A stretch of 64,000 nt of DNA from an uncultured Mediterranea sp. (GCA_945641355.1 CALZEQ010000001.1:157363-221362), one strand, 5' to 3'. Positions 42,425-52,408 are shown, counted from the first letter of the stretch. Translations and numbers: made by a program. The notes: generated from the letters alone by a model not told the origin.

Positions 42425-43771
42425 TCAAGATAAAAGTACGGTAATTCCCATATAGAGCATCATGCCGATAATGTCGTTGGTGATGGAAATAAAGGGACCG
42501 GTGGCAATGGCCGGATCAACCTTCAACTTCTCCAGCGTCATGGGTACCAGCGTACCGAAGATGGAGGCGAACATAACAACGGCAAAGAGGCTGATGGATA
42601 CGGAATAGGTTACGGTAGCCGTAGCTCCGAACCGTATGAAATTGTAGATGTATACCAGCAAGGAGATGATGGTGGCATTGATGAGGGCTACTACAGCCTC
42701 CTTGACAATCTGCCGGAAGGTGTCTTTGGCATCAAGCGAACTGTTGGCCAGACCTTGCACCACGATAGCCGATGACTGTGTACCCACATTTCCACCGGTG
42801 CCGCCAATCAGGGGGATATAGAGTGCCATCTCGGGATGGGCGGCAAAGGTGCTGTCGAAGTTTCCCAATATCATGGAGTTGCCGATACCGCCCAGCATAC
42901 CTATCAGCAGCCAAGGCAGGCGTGCCGTAGTCTGGCGTACCACGTTATCATCTGTCTCTACGTCTTGTGAGAGACCGGATGCCAACTGGTAGTCGCGTTC
43001 AGACTGCTCACGAACCTCGTCCATGACATCGTCTACGGTAATCTGGCCCACCAATCGTCCGATGCTGTCAACTACCGGAACGGCCACCAAGTCATATTTT
43101 TCAATCATTTGTACCACTTCGTCAATGGGTGTATCTACGTGAACGGAGAGCGGATCTTTCTTCATGACATGCTTCACCTTTGATACGGAAGGTGATGTAA
43201 TCATCTTCTTCAGCGGAAAGACACCCTGCAGGCGGTCGTCGTCATCGATGACATAGACATAATAGATCTCATCCAACTGTTCAGCCTGTTGGCGCATCTC
43301 TTTCAGACATTCAGGCATACTCCAGTTTTCGTTGACGGTTACCATTTCTGTACCCATCAAACCACCAGCCGTGTCTTCGTCGTATTTCAGCAAGTCGACG
43401 ATGTCGCCGGCTTGTTCGATATCCTCGATGTGCGACAGTACCTCTTCCTGTTTGTCTTCGTCCAGTTCTCGCATCAGGTCCACGGCATCGTCCGTGTCCA
43501 TATAGTCAACGAACCGTTTGGCAATGGTTTCTGACGGCAGTATCTCAAGGAATTCCTTACGTACGTCTTCGTCCATCTCCACCAAGACGTCTGCGGCAGT
43601 TTCGTTATCCAACAGCCGGTAGACGAAGCGTGCGTCTTCCGGATCCAGGTCGTTACATAGTTCTGCTATATCGGCCGGATGAAGGTCGGTGAGCATTGCC
43701 TTTACGTTTTCGGCATCTTTCTGCTCGATGTACCCTTTGACTTTGTCTATGTATTCTTCGTCAATTTCCAT
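42425..43771 (-). CDS. mgtE: Magnesium transporter MgtE
   Basis: MgtE (448 aa) is a Mg2+-gated channel. It has the acidic N domain (about 1-130, superhelical, LHPADIAELCNDLDPEDARFV), two CBS domains (about 135-255, with VMKKDPLSVHVDTPIDEV and VPVVDSIGRLVGQITVDDVM) and five membrane helices. Pore motifs GGTGGNVGTQSS and the Mg2+-binding Asp in ITNDIIG are present. It lies 24 nt after rsmA in the same direction. Confidence 0.96.
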   Translation of the reverse strand: MEIDEEYIDKVKGYIEQKDAENVKAMLTDLHPADIAELCNDLDPEDARFVYRLLDNETAADVLVEMDEDVRKEFLEILPSETIAKRFVDYMDTDDAVDLMRELDEDKQEEVLSHIEDIEQAGDIVDLLKYDEDTAGGLMGTEMVTVNENWSMPECLKEMRQQAEQLDEIYYVYVIDDDDRLQGVFPLKKMITSPSVSKVKHVMKKDPLSVHVDTPIDEVVQMIEKYDLVAVPVVDSIGRLVGQITVDDVMDEVREQSERDYQLASGLSQDVETDDNVVRQTTARLPWLLIGMLGGIGNSMILGNFDSTFAAHPEMALYIPLIGGTGGNVGTQSSAIVVQGLANSSLDAKDTFRQIVKEAVVALINATIISLLVYIYNFIRFGATATVTYSVSISLFAVVMFASIFGTLVPMTLEKLKVDPAIATGPFISITNDIIGMMLYMGITVLLS

Positions 43772-43795
43772 AACTTTATCTTCTGTTCTGACGAG

Positions 43796-44587
43796 TTATT
43801 GCTTTATGTTCAGTACTTTCTCTACGCGATTGGTCAAATCTACAAACTCTTGTACGGAGAGCTGTTCCGGTCGGCGGTTGAACAGTGCATCTTCCGTCAG
43901 CGGACAATCCTTGCCAAGTAACGGCTTGATGGAGTTGCGCAACGTTTTGCGTCGTTGGTTAAAGGTGGTCTTCACTACTTGTCTGAACAACTGTTCATTG
44001 CAACCCAATTCTCGGGTATCGTTGCGCATCATGCGGATGACTGCGCTTTTCACCTTAGGAGGAGGATTGAACACATGCTCACTGACGGTAAAGAGATACT
44101 CCACGTCGTACCATGCTTGAATCAAGACACTCAATATACCATACGTCTTACTGCCTGGAGCGGCGGCAATGCGTTCGGCCACCTCCTTCTGAATCATACC
44201 TGTGCAGCAGGGTATCAGTTCTTTGTTGTCCAGCATCTTGAAGAATATCTGGCTGGATATGTTATAGGGATAGTTACCCGTCAGCACAAAAGGGCGTCCG
44301 GCAAACAGGCGGTCCAGGTGCATCTTCAGAAAATCATCTTCTATGATACCTTCTTCCAGCACCGGATAGGCTTCACGCAGGTAGGCTACCGATTCAAAAT
44401 CAACCTCCACCACCTTCAGTTCACGTGCTTTGGGAAGCAGGAACTGAGTAAGTACCCCCATACCAGGCCCTACTTCCAGAATGGGTAGGGTAGGGTAGGC
44501 ATCCACCGTGTCGGCTATGGCTTGTGCCACTTTCAGATCTTTCAGAAAGTGCTGGCCGAGAAACTTTTTTGGTTTTACTAATCTCAT
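43796..44587 (-). CDS. rsmA: 16S rRNA dimethyladenosine transferase RsmA (KsgA)
   Basis: RsmA (263 aa) dimethylates A1518 and A1519 of 16S rRNA using AdoMet. Landmarks are the N-terminal KKFLGQHFLKD, the AdoMet loop EVGPGMGVLT near residues 38-47 and the catalytic GNYPYNISSQIFF near 98-110. It is the first gene of an rsmA-mgtE-DUF349 run. Confidence 0.97.
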   Translation of the reverse strand: MRLVKPKKFLGQHFLKDLKVAQAIADTVDAYPTLPILEVGPGMGVLTQFLLPKARELKVVEVDFESVAYLREAYPVLEEGIIEDDFLKMHLDRLFAGRPFVLTGNYPYNISSQIFFKMLDNKELIPCCTGMIQKEVAERIAAAPGSKTYGILSVLIQAWYDVEYLFTVSEHVFNPPPKVKSAVIRMMRNDTRELGCNEQLFRQVVKTTFNQRRKTLRNSIKPLLGKDCPLTEDALFNRRPEQLSVQEFVDLTNRVEKVLNIKQ

Positions 44588-44715
44588 GTATCAACAAAAT
44601 GGTTACATTTGCTCCGCCTTAAGAGAATCGTTCTTCGTAAGGCGCATCAAAGGTAATTCTTTTTGCCGAAGAATAAAGAATGATACCGAAAAAAATGAGT
44701 GAAAACGTCGACTGA

Positions 44716-45684
44716 ATGAAAAAGACATTGAAAATCGTTTTGCCCATCCTGCTGGGTGCTTTTATACTCTATTGGGTTTACCGGGATTTTGATTTTTCCC
44801 GTGTACGCGACGTGTTGTTGCATGACACGGATTGGGGATGGATGTTGCTGTCGCTTGTGCCGGGGGTGTTGAGCCATGTATTCCGTGGGTGGCGGTGGAA
44901 ACAGACTCTGGAGCCATTAGGTGCATCCCCCAGACGTGGCAGCTGCGTGGATGCTATCTTCCTCTCTTATGCCGCCAATCTGGTACTTCCCCGGGTAGGG
45001 GAGGTGTCACGTTGTGGAGTGTTGGCTCGTCATGATCAGGTCTCGTTTGCACAATCGCTTGGTACAGTGGTGACGGAACGTCTTATAGATACACTTTGTA
45101 TATTGTTGATTACCGGTGTTACATTCCTGTTGCAGATGCCGGTTTTCTTTCGTTTCTTTGAGGAGACAGGCACTAAGATTCCTTCGTTGGTTCACCTGCT
45201 TATGTCGCCCTGGTTTTATGTGTCCCTGTTCTGCGTCATCGGGGTAGTGGCTCTTTTTTATTATCTGTTGCGGGCACTCTCGTTCTTTGAGCGGGTGCGT
45301 GGTGTGGTGCTGCACGTATGGCAGGGCATCCTCTCACTGAGCAGGGTACGCCACGTGTCTTTGTACGTGCTCTATACGTTGCTGATATGGGCCTGCTACT
45401 ACTATCATTTCTATCTCACCTTGTTCTGCTTCCCATTCACCGCCGGGCTGGATTCACTGGCCGGTTTGGTGATGTTTGTGGCAGGTACCTTCGCTGTAAT
45501 CGTACCTACACCCAATGGAGCCGGTCCGTGGCACTTTGCCGTCATCACCATGATGATGCTTTACGGGGTCAGTGCTACGGATGCTGCCGTGTTTGCTCTC
45601 ATTGTCCACGGTGTGCAGACATTACTCGTCATTCTGTTGGGAGGATGGGGCTGGGCTCATCTGGCATGGACGAATCGTAGGTAA
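44716..45684 (+). CDS. Flippase-like (UPF0104/LPG synthase TM-region) membrane protein
   Basis: The 322-aa integral membrane protein has about eight hydrophobic segments and the signature of the lysylphosphatidylglycerol synthase transmembrane family: HVFRGWRWKQTLEPLG, LVLPRVGEVSRCGVLARHD and the late VIVPTPNGAGPWHFAV. Relatives without the C-terminal synthase domain are thought to be lipid flippase-like. The substrate is unknown. Its stop codon directly abuts the stop of the convergent NlpC/P60 gene, leaving no intergenic base. Confidence 0.85.
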   Translation: MKKTLKIVLPILLGAFILYWVYRDFDFSRVRDVLLHDTDWGWMLLSLVPGVLSHVFRGWRWKQTLEPLGASPRRGSCVDAIFLSYAANLVLPRVGEVSRCGVLARHDQVSFAQSLGTVVTERLIDTLCILLITGVTFLLQMPVFFRFFEETGTKIPSLVHLLMSPWFYVSLFCVIGVVALFYYLLRALSFFERVRGVVLHVWQGILSLSRVRHVSLYVLYTLLIWACYYYHFYLTLFCFPFTAGLDSLAGLVMFVAGTFAVIVPTPNGAGPWHFAVITMMMLYGVSATDAAVFALIVHGVQTLLVILLGGWGWAHLAWTNRR

Positions 45685-46206
45685 TCAGTTCCTATCGAAC
45701 CGTCCGCCTCCTACCCAATGCTGCCGGTAGTACTCTTCCAGTAGGCTGCTGACCATTACTCCCTGGCTGCTGGCGTGGATAAACTTCCACTCCTTCAGGT
45801 AGATGCCTACATGGGCAATCTTCCGGCCGGAGGAGGTGGTAGTGAAGAATAGCAGGTCGCCCGGACGTAGTTCATCGCGTGTAAGCAGGTGCGGACAGAG
45901 GTTGTGCTGGGCGGAGGCGTTGCGTGGAAGGCGTATATGGTAGACGGTCCGGTAGAGCTGATGGGTCAACCCGGAGCAGTCTATACCCTCACGGCTGTCG
46001 CCTCCGCTGCGATGGGGGGTACCTATCCATTCTGCAGCATTCAGATAGAGCTTGTGGTTGTCGTTGCGGTCAATGTCCAAACCCAGACGAAGGCCGGCAT
46101 GGGCCAATGTGCGATAGTAGCCGTCCGGGTGCGAAGTGTTGCATGAAGCCAAGCTGAGTATCAGACCAACCGTCAGAAGGAAGTGGTATGTCGCAGTCTG
46201 TTTCAT
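45685..46206 (-). CDS. NlpC/P60 (C40) family lipoprotein
   Basis: The 173-aa lipoprotein (lipobox SLASC, Cys22) is a C40 cell-wall endopeptidase-like protein. The catalytic Cys is in GIDCSGL (Cys77), the His in AHVGIYL (His132) and a third polar residue is His144 in FIHASS. Such enzymes cut gamma-D-Glu-diamino acid bonds in peptidoglycan. I start it at ATG 46206, whose first four bases overlap the upstream ABC gene's stop; the ORF track's extra 15 residues lie inside that gene and would bury the signal peptide. Confidence 0.9.
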   Translation of the reverse strand: MKQTATYHFLLTVGLILSLASCNTSHPDGYYRTLAHAGLRLGLDIDRNDNHKLYLNAAEWIGTPHRSGGDSREGIDCSGLTHQLYRTVYHIRLPRNASAQHNLCPHLLTRDELRPGDLLFFTTTSSGRKIAHVGIYLKEWKFIHASSQGVMVSSLLEEYYRQHWVGGGRFDRN

Positions 46207-46976
46207 GCTTCTTCGGATTGGGGGGTGGCGGAAGCTTCGTCGTTTTGGCATTGCTCTTCGGCAATCTCCTGTTCAACGCGGACATTGAAATAGGCCTCCA
46301 GTTCTTGCTCAGCTGAATTGTTTACGTTGTGGAGGTCACGCAGAATCACTCCGTATTCCAGCAGTGCAATGCGTGAACAGACGTCGACCGTATGGTTCAG
46401 GTTGTGGCTGGAAATGATGACAGTGGCCTGCTGCTCTTCGTTGTAGCGTTTCAACAGATGTTTGATGATGGACTGCGAACTGGGGTCGAGGAAGTTGAAA
46501 GGTTCGTCCAGAATGAGCAGCGAGGGGTGATGAAGCATGGCAGAGATGATGCCTATCTTCTGCTTGTTGCCCATGGAGAAGTTACGGATGAACTTCTTCT
46601 GTCCCAATACTTCACCATTCATGAAGCGTTCAAAAGGTTTCAGACGCTGATCCACCTCCTCTTTCTTCAGTCCATACATCTTCCCGATGAAGTAGAAATA
46701 CTCTTCGGGGGTAAGGTAGTCTATCAGGAAGCCGTCATCGATAAAGGCTCCGGTTGTGTTCTTCCACTCTTCGGACTTCGATACGTCCGTACCGTCAATA
46801 CTTACGTGACCCTGGTCGGCCTTGAGCAAATCGAGTATCAGGCGGAAGAGGGTGGTTTTCCCAGCTCCGTTGTTGCCCACCAGACCGAGCATGTCGCCTG
46901 ACTGGATGGTATAGTTATCTATGTTGACGGCTATCTTGCTGCCGAATTTTTTCTGAAGGTTTGATAGAGTAATCAT
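46203..46976 (-). CDS. ABC transporter ATP-binding protein
   Basis: The 257-aa ATPase has Walker A VGNNGAGKTT near residues 33-42, a degenerate signature NFSMGNKQKIGI near 130-141, Walker B LLILDEPFNFLD near 155-166 and the switch His in SSHN. It belongs to the group that pairs with DUF5687-type permeases in Bacteroidetes. A hydrophilic Glu-rich tail (about 225-257) follows the domain. The permease is 63 nt upstream. Substrate is unknown. Confidence 0.9.
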   Translation of the reverse strand: MITLSNLQKKFGSKIAVNIDNYTIQSGDMLGLVGNNGAGKTTLFRLILDLLKADQGHVSIDGTDVSKSEEWKNTTGAFIDDGFLIDYLTPEEYFYFIGKMYGLKKEEVDQRLKPFERFMNGEVLGQKKFIRNFSMGNKQKIGIISAMLHHPSLLILDEPFNFLDPSSQSIIKHLLKRYNEEQQATVIISSHNLNHTVDVCSRIALLEYGVILRDLHNVNNSAEQELEAYFNVRVEQEIAEEQCQNDEASATPQSEEA

Positions 46977-47039
46977 AACAAAGGATATCTTATAATTAAA
47001 TGATATGGATGGGTAATCTCATTTTTCTGGTTGCAAAGT

Positions 47040-48530
47040 CTATTTCTGTCGGCTGTCACGGAAACCTTCCATGTTTTGGTAACGGCGTTTCATGAAACGT
47101 TTGTAGACCATGCGCAACCAGAAGCGCGAAGTGAGTATGAAGACGAGGCCCGTGCCGATGAAGATGCAGGATACCACCGTGTCATCAAACAGTGCCTGCA
47201 GGCCGAACAGCATAATCAGGGGTACGCCCATGGCAGCCATGGAAAGGAGATTCTGCATACCTGTACCCATATTCCGTTGGGTCATCTTGTTGTTCAGATC
47301 AATGGTTTTGTTGTTGTATATAGCCATTTGGAAAAGGCAGAAGTACACAAATCCGGGGACGAAAGTAACCCATGACAGACAGGTGAGTACAGAGACCTTT
47401 CCCATAATCATGGCGGGTGACATCAGCAGCAGGGGAATCAGCTGTCCCAGTGTGTATAAGGCATACTTGGCCTGGAGCAGGGAGTAGATGCTCTCCTTAC
47501 GGCTCATCAGTCCATCAATGTAGTTGCCTTCGTATCCCATGATGGTGCTGAGGAAGAGAATGCCGAAGAGGGAGAAGTTGTACATCACCAGAAAGTCCTT
47601 CATGCCGCCTTGATAGACATCGCTGAAAGCAATCAGGATGCTGAACATCAGTACCACGCCGCCAGCCATATAGAGGCCACGCTTGCATATCTTGTTGCGG
47701 AGCATCAGCTTCAGTTCCAGCTTCATATATTCGCCTACCTGTCCGTAACGTTCCAGAAAGCGGTATTCGGACACTTTCTTTACCTGTATGGTGCTGTCCT
47801 CCACCTTATTGATCTCATTATAGACCATTCTGCTTATCAGACGGCGGTCAATCAGATAAAATACGGCAATAGTAGCCAAGGTGCCGAGGAAGGTGAGGGG
47901 ATCGCCCAGAATAAAGCCTTCGCCCACGTTGAGTGAAAAGTCGAACAGGGGACTTCGGTCAGGTATCAGTAGAACGGCTGCCAGAACTCCGTAGACACAG
48001 AGGGGAAGTAGCAGCCACCAGAAGCGTTCGCTCATCAGCGTACGGCAGAGCAGGAACCAGTAGTTGTTGAGCAGCATCAGCAGCCAGATGCCGATGATGT
48101 AGGTCGCTACCCCTGTCACTCCGTAGAAGCGGGAGATGCTGAGAATGGCAAAGGGAACAAAGAAAAAGAACCAGAAAAGGTTGTAGCTGTCCAGGCCGGA
48201 ACGGAGCAATAGGATGTCTATCAGACGGCTCCGCTTGATGGGCAGCAGCATGTAGGGTTTCATCTCCTGGGTAGCCGTCTTCTGAAAAGGCAGACGGATG
48301 ATGAAGTCGATGAACAGGACAAACAGCAGACCGCTGTTCAGTACGTGGTAGGATTCGCGCGCACCTCCGCTGAACGCAAAAGCGAATACGCTGCCGAAGA
48401 AGATGAAGTAGCCGGCCCAGAAGACAACCATCAGGTATATCCAGAACTTGGCAAAACGGCTTTTCTCGTACATGGGGTTACGCTTTTCGGCCAGTTTGCC
48501 GTGGCGGCGGAGCTCTAAAAACAGGTTCAT
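47040..48530 (-). CDS. ABC transporter permease (DUF5687 family)
   Basis: The 496-aa protein has about ten to twelve membrane segments and the opening MNLFLELRRHGKLAEKRNPMYEKSRFAKFW I associate with DUF5687, the permease partner of the adjacent ATPase. The start at 48530 is chosen because the upstream extension in the ORF track is polar, Ser/Thr-rich and lacks family character. An exporter of lipid, peptide or other envelope material is likely, but the substrate cannot be assigned. Confidence 0.78.
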   Translation of the reverse strand: MNLFLELRRHGKLAEKRNPMYEKSRFAKFWIYLMVVFWAGYFIFFGSVFAFAFSGGARESYHVLNSGLLFVLFIDFIIRLPFQKTATQEMKPYMLLPIKRSRLIDILLLRSGLDSYNLFWFFFFVPFAILSISRFYGVTGVATYIIGIWLLMLLNNYWFLLCRTLMSERFWWLLLPLCVYGVLAAVLLIPDRSPLFDFSLNVGEGFILGDPLTFLGTLATIAVFYLIDRRLISRMVYNEINKVEDSTIQVKKVSEYRFLERYGQVGEYMKLELKLMLRNKICKRGLYMAGGVVLMFSILIAFSDVYQGGMKDFLVMYNFSLFGILFLSTIMGYEGNYIDGLMSRKESIYSLLQAKYALYTLGQLIPLLLMSPAMIMGKVSVLTCLSWVTFVPGFVYFCLFQMAIYNNKTIDLNNKMTQRNMGTGMQNLLSMAAMGVPLIMLFGLQALFDDTVVSCIFIGTGLVFILTSRFWLRMVYKRFMKRRYQNMEGFRDSRQK

Positions 48531-48579
48531 GAGTAATGTGTGGGTTGAGTCAGAAGATAGATAGCATGTATAATCAGTA

Positions 48580-48634
48580 GAAAGACGGAGGTTCGTCAAA
48601 ACATAGCCGTGTCTTGAGGACCCCTCCGTCTTTC
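48580..48634 (-). terminator. Long-loop hairpin after the M16 peptidase gene
   Basis: GAAAGACGGAGG and its perfect complement (12 bp) enclose a 31-nt loop, between the M16 stop (48652) and the DUF5687 start (48530). It has the same design as 40340-40406. Confidence 0.6.
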
Positions 48635-48651
48635 CGTTAGGAGGGGGAGAA

Positions 48652-51498
48652 TCACTTCTCCTCCTCAGCTGTCAGAATGATGGTAGCCTTGTTGCCCTGC
48701 TTCAGAAAATCGGCGGCAAACTGACGGATGTCCTGAGTCGTCAGTCCATTGACAGCTTCTACATATCCGACCGTCTTGTCGATATTCAGGAAATAGTAGT
48801 CCAACAGGTTCTGCAACCAGTAGTTGTTCTCCTTCTGATTGTCGTTATACTGTTTTACCATATATTCCTTGACTTTCTTCAGGTGTTCCTCGGAGGGACC
48901 TTGAACTGCCAGTTCGTCAAACAGGTCGCAGATGCGTTTGTTCAGATACTCTTTCTTGGCAGGGTCGGTCTGGTAGACAATCTGCAGCAGAAGCTGGTTT
49001 CTGGGGTTCTTTTCCAGATTTGCATAGCAGCTTACACCGTACGTACCACCCTCTTTCTCGCGAATTTCTTCGGTATAGATGATGTTCAGTATCTGCGTCA
49101 AGGCACTTTGCTTAATCCAGTTGGCCAGATTGTACTCACATGCGCCGCTGTACACCATCAGGTTGGTAGCCATCGGTGTCTGCAGTTTTTTGGCATACTC
49201 CTTGTTGACGTTGCCTTTCACAATCTCCATCTTGCGGTCTACAAAAGTCTCGCTGCTCTTCAGTGAAGGTAGTGCACCGATGTATTGTGCAATGAGCGGC
49301 TTCGCCTTTTCCATATCAATATTGCCTACAAAGAAGAAGCGGAAGTCATCGGCATCGGCAAAACGCTCGTGGTACATCTCCAGGATGCGATTATAGTCCA
49401 GTTGGTCAATCATTTCCGGCTGCACAACGAGGGCACGCGGATGGTTGCCGAAGAGAACAACGGAGGCGGTATCGTTCAGCGAACTCAACGGATTGGCCTT
49501 GGCACTCTCCAGCTGTGCTTTCACGCGGTTTTTGAAGGAGGTGAATGCCTCTTCGTCTCTGTGCGGAGCCGTGAAGGTCAGGTAGGTGAGCTGCATCAGT
49601 GTTTCAAAGTCCTTGGGTGAACTGAAACCGGAGACAAACTCGTTCAGAGATCCCACTGAGGTACTTACAGAAACTTTCTTGCCGGCCAACAACTTGTCCA
49701 GCTCCACCTTATTGTGGCTACCCAGACCGCCGCTGCCGGTTACTCCCGTTATATACGAAGCGTTCAGCAGTTCCTTGTCCTCATACAGGGAGGTTCCGCC
49801 GAAACTATAGGCACTCATACGGATTTCATCGGCTTTGAAGTCGGTCTTCTTGAGAATCACCTTCACGCCGTTGGAAAGGGTCAGCTCGGTAGTGCCATAG
49901 ATGCCGTCACTCTTTTCAGATACGATGCTACCGCCCTGAGGAACTTCTGACATCAGCGGTTCGTTGCTGACCTTATCTTCGTAAGGTTTCAGTTCCATGC
50001 TGCGTACTTGTTTCAGCAGTTCGAGTACACGTTCCCGGGTGGGGCAGTTGGCCTTCTCGTCATCCACGGCTGCTATGAATACGGCTGCATTCTCCTCTTG
50101 AGCCAGCATCTGTTGGAACGTCTGGTTGATAGCGGCTACCGGCAGATTGGGAGCCACTTGATTCATGGTGCTGTACTCAAATTCAATGCCGGGGATGGGC
50201 TCGGCATCAAGGAAGTGGCGTACATATTCCCGGACATAGCTGCTGTGTTTGCTCTTTTCGCGTTCGTTGAAGGCCGATTCTAGGTGTTGCAGGTAGTTGG
50301 CACGGGCACGTTCATATTCCGACTCGGTAAAGCCGAAACGGCGGGCACGTTCCAGCTCCGTCAATACGGTCTGAAGGGCTGTCTCGATGCCGTCAGCCTT
50401 GCAGGAAGCATCCATGCCCAGTGCTTCTTTGGTCTTGCCCAAGAAGTAGTTACCATAAGAGCAGCTGGCACTGATGAAGGGCGGCGTGGCCGTCTGGCGT
50501 AGTTCGTCCAGACGTGCGGTCAGCATATCGGTGGCCATGTCAAGCATATATTCGCCCAGCATGTACATCATGTTACCCTTGATGGAGTCGGGTGTAGCGT
50601 CTTGCTTGAAGAAGAGCATCAGCATAGGCTCGTCAATCTCCTTGTCCTTGCCGATGTATACCAGCGGCTCTTTGTTGTCGGGGATGGGATAATACGCGCG
50701 TTTGGCCGGATTGACCGGTGCGGGTACGTCGGCCCAGGTAGCCTTGATTTTGCTCTCAACCTGGTCCACATCCACATCGCCTACGATGACGATTCCTTGC
50801 AGATCGGGACGATACCATTTGTGATAGTAGTCGCGGATGCGTTCGTAGGGGAAGTTGTCAATCACTTCCAGCGTACCGATAGGCATACAGTCGGCATACT
50901 TGGAGTCGGGGAACAGCGTAGGCAGCGATTCTGAGTAGAGGCGCATGATGCCCACGTTGCGACTGCGCCACTCTTCGTGGATGACGCCTCGTTCCTTGTC
51001 AATCTCGTTTCCGCTCAGCAGCAGAGCGTTGCTCCAGTCGTGCAGAATGAGCAGGCAGGAGTCGAGCACTGCTTCGTTTTCGATAGGGGCGTTGCTGATG
51101 TTGTACACCGTTTCGTCTACCGATGTGTAGGCATTGAGGTCGCGTCCGAACTTGATGCCTTTGCTTTCGCACCACTGTACGATGCCCAGCCCCTTCTCAT
51201 TGCCGGGGAAGTTCTTGGTGCCGTTGAAGGCCATGTGCTCCAGGAAGTGGGCCAATCCGCGCTGGTTGGGTTCTTCTTGAATGGCGCCTACCTTCTGGGC
51301 AATGTAGAATTCAGCCCGCTTTTCGGGTAGGGCATTGTGGCGGATGTAATAAGTCAGACCGTTATCCAACTTGCCGATGCGCACGTTGGGGTCGGTCGGG
51401 ATGGGAGGCAGCTGCATCTGAGCAGATGCACATTGTATGTTGCAGCAGAGTAACAGTGCGGCAACAAACGCATTACGAAAAATTAGAAGATGCTTCAT
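48652..51498 (-). CDS. Exported M16-family (pitrilysin-like) zinc peptidase
   Basis: The 948-aa protein has a signal peptide (ending ASAQ, about residue 27) and two M16 units. The first carries the inverted zinc motif HFLEH (residues 84-88) and a downstream catalytic Glu region (NEAVLDSCLLILHDW); the second (about 510-948) is the inactive-type partner domain. The architecture equals that of other long Bacteroides M16 peptidases, probably periplasmic enzymes that degrade peptides. It is followed by the long-loop hairpin. Confidence 0.93.
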   Translation of the reverse strand: MKHLLIFRNAFVAALLLCCNIQCASAQMQLPPIPTDPNVRIGKLDNGLTYYIRHNALPEKRAEFYIAQKVGAIQEEPNQRGLAHFLEHMAFNGTKNFPGNEKGLGIVQWCESKGIKFGRDLNAYTSVDETVYNISNAPIENEAVLDSCLLILHDWSNALLLSGNEIDKERGVIHEEWRSRNVGIMRLYSESLPTLFPDSKYADCMPIGTLEVIDNFPYERIRDYYHKWYRPDLQGIVIVGDVDVDQVESKIKATWADVPAPVNPAKRAYYPIPDNKEPLVYIGKDKEIDEPMLMLFFKQDATPDSIKGNMMYMLGEYMLDMATDMLTARLDELRQTATPPFISASCSYGNYFLGKTKEALGMDASCKADGIETALQTVLTELERARRFGFTESEYERARANYLQHLESAFNEREKSKHSSYVREYVRHFLDAEPIPGIEFEYSTMNQVAPNLPVAAINQTFQQMLAQEENAAVFIAAVDDEKANCPTRERVLELLKQVRSMELKPYEDKVSNEPLMSEVPQGGSIVSEKSDGIYGTTELTLSNGVKVILKKTDFKADEIRMSAYSFGGTSLYEDKELLNASYITGVTGSGGLGSHNKVELDKLLAGKKVSVSTSVGSLNEFVSGFSSPKDFETLMQLTYLTFTAPHRDEEAFTSFKNRVKAQLESAKANPLSSLNDTASVVLFGNHPRALVVQPEMIDQLDYNRILEMYHERFADADDFRFFFVGNIDMEKAKPLIAQYIGALPSLKSSETFVDRKMEIVKGNVNKEYAKKLQTPMATNLMVYSGACEYNLANWIKQSALTQILNIIYTEEIREKEGGTYGVSCYANLEKNPRNQLLLQIVYQTDPAKKEYLNKRICDLFDELAVQGPSEEHLKKVKEYMVKQYNDNQKENNYWLQNLLDYYFLNIDKTVGYVEAVNGLTTQDIRQFAADFLKQGNKATIILTAEEEK

Positions 51499-51580
51499 AA
51501 CTGAATAATTAGTAGTTTTCTTTTGTTTGTTCTATCAGTCGTGGGAAGGTGTTTCAAATCACACATCTTCTCCGTTTTTT

Positions 51581-52279
51581 TCAATAATCTGTATGAGACG
51601 AGGCCCGGAGTGAAGGCCAGGCTTCATACAAGGCTGGCATGGAGGGGAGGACAAGATGCGCTCCGGCCTCGCGAAGCACCTGCTCGTCCAGCGGCCCGGT
51701 ATTGACGGCAACGGTAAAGATACCGGCGGCCACACCAGCCTGCACGCCGATAGGTGCATTCTCTATTACAATGGCTTCATCGGCCTTTACGCCGGCTTTG
51801 GCCAGTCCCATCAGGTAGGGCTCCGGGTGGGGCTTCCCATACTTTACATCGAAGGCGGTGACCATGTGCTGCGGTGTGAAGATGCCTGGGTAGTGATGGC
51901 TCAGGCGGTCAATCAAGGTGCGCTGTCCGCTCCCGGTCACCAAAACCGGAATCAGTCCGTCGGCTTTCACTCGTTTCAGTAAGTCGGAGGCACCGGGCAT
52001 AGGCTCGGCTTCCGGATGTCGGTTGAATTCGGCACTCTTCTCGGCATAGATTTGTTCTATCAGTTCCGGCGTAGCCTCTTTGCCATATTGGCGCAGATAG
52101 ACGATGTTGATGGTAGAGGCTCCTGTGCGTCCTTCGTGCAGATAGGCCTCTTCGCGGCTCAGATGCAGTCCGTGACGCTCCATCACTGTGTGCCAGGCCT
52201 CTGAGTGGTAGGGCATGGAGTTGAAGAGTACACCGTCCATATCAAACAGTACGGCTTTCAGGTTGTTTGGGAAGTTCAT
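51581..52279 (-). CDS. HAD-superfamily phosphatase, beta-phosphoglucomutase-like
   Basis: The 232-aa protein has the HAD motifs FDMDGVLFNSMP (residues 12-23), VTGSGQRTL (motif II), a Lys in VKYGKPHPEPY and ENAPIGVQAG (motif IV region), with the helical cap of subclass I. It could be a sugar-phosphate phosphatase or a beta-phosphoglucomutase. Its position after pgi suggests hexose phosphate metabolism but does not prove it. Confidence 0.85.
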   Translation of the reverse strand: MNFPNNLKAVLFDMDGVLFNSMPYHSEAWHTVMERHGLHLSREEAYLHEGRTGASTINIVYLRQYGKEATPELIEQIYAEKSAEFNRHPEAEPMPGASDLLKRVKADGLIPVLVTGSGQRTLIDRLSHHYPGIFTPQHMVTAFDVKYGKPHPEPYLMGLAKAGVKADEAIVIENAPIGVQAGVAAGIFTVAVNTGPLDEQVLREAGAHLVLPSMPALYEAWPSLRASSHTDY

Positions 52280-52308
52280 GATGGGTGAATGATAGCTTTT
52301 AGAAGTGA

Positions 52309-52356
52309 AGAAGGACCGTTACCATGTGCTGTGACGACGATGGTTCAGGTCCTTCT
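52309..52356 (-). terminator. Long-loop hairpin after pgi
   Basis: AGAAGGACC / GGTCCTTCT (9 bp, perfect) with a 30-nt loop that itself contains CCAT/ATGG. It lies between the pgi stop and the HAD start. Confidence 0.5.
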
Positions 52357-52408
52357 GCATGATTCGGAATGTCAGTAGCCGGATATGTGCCGGCCTTGGA
52401 ACGATGCG

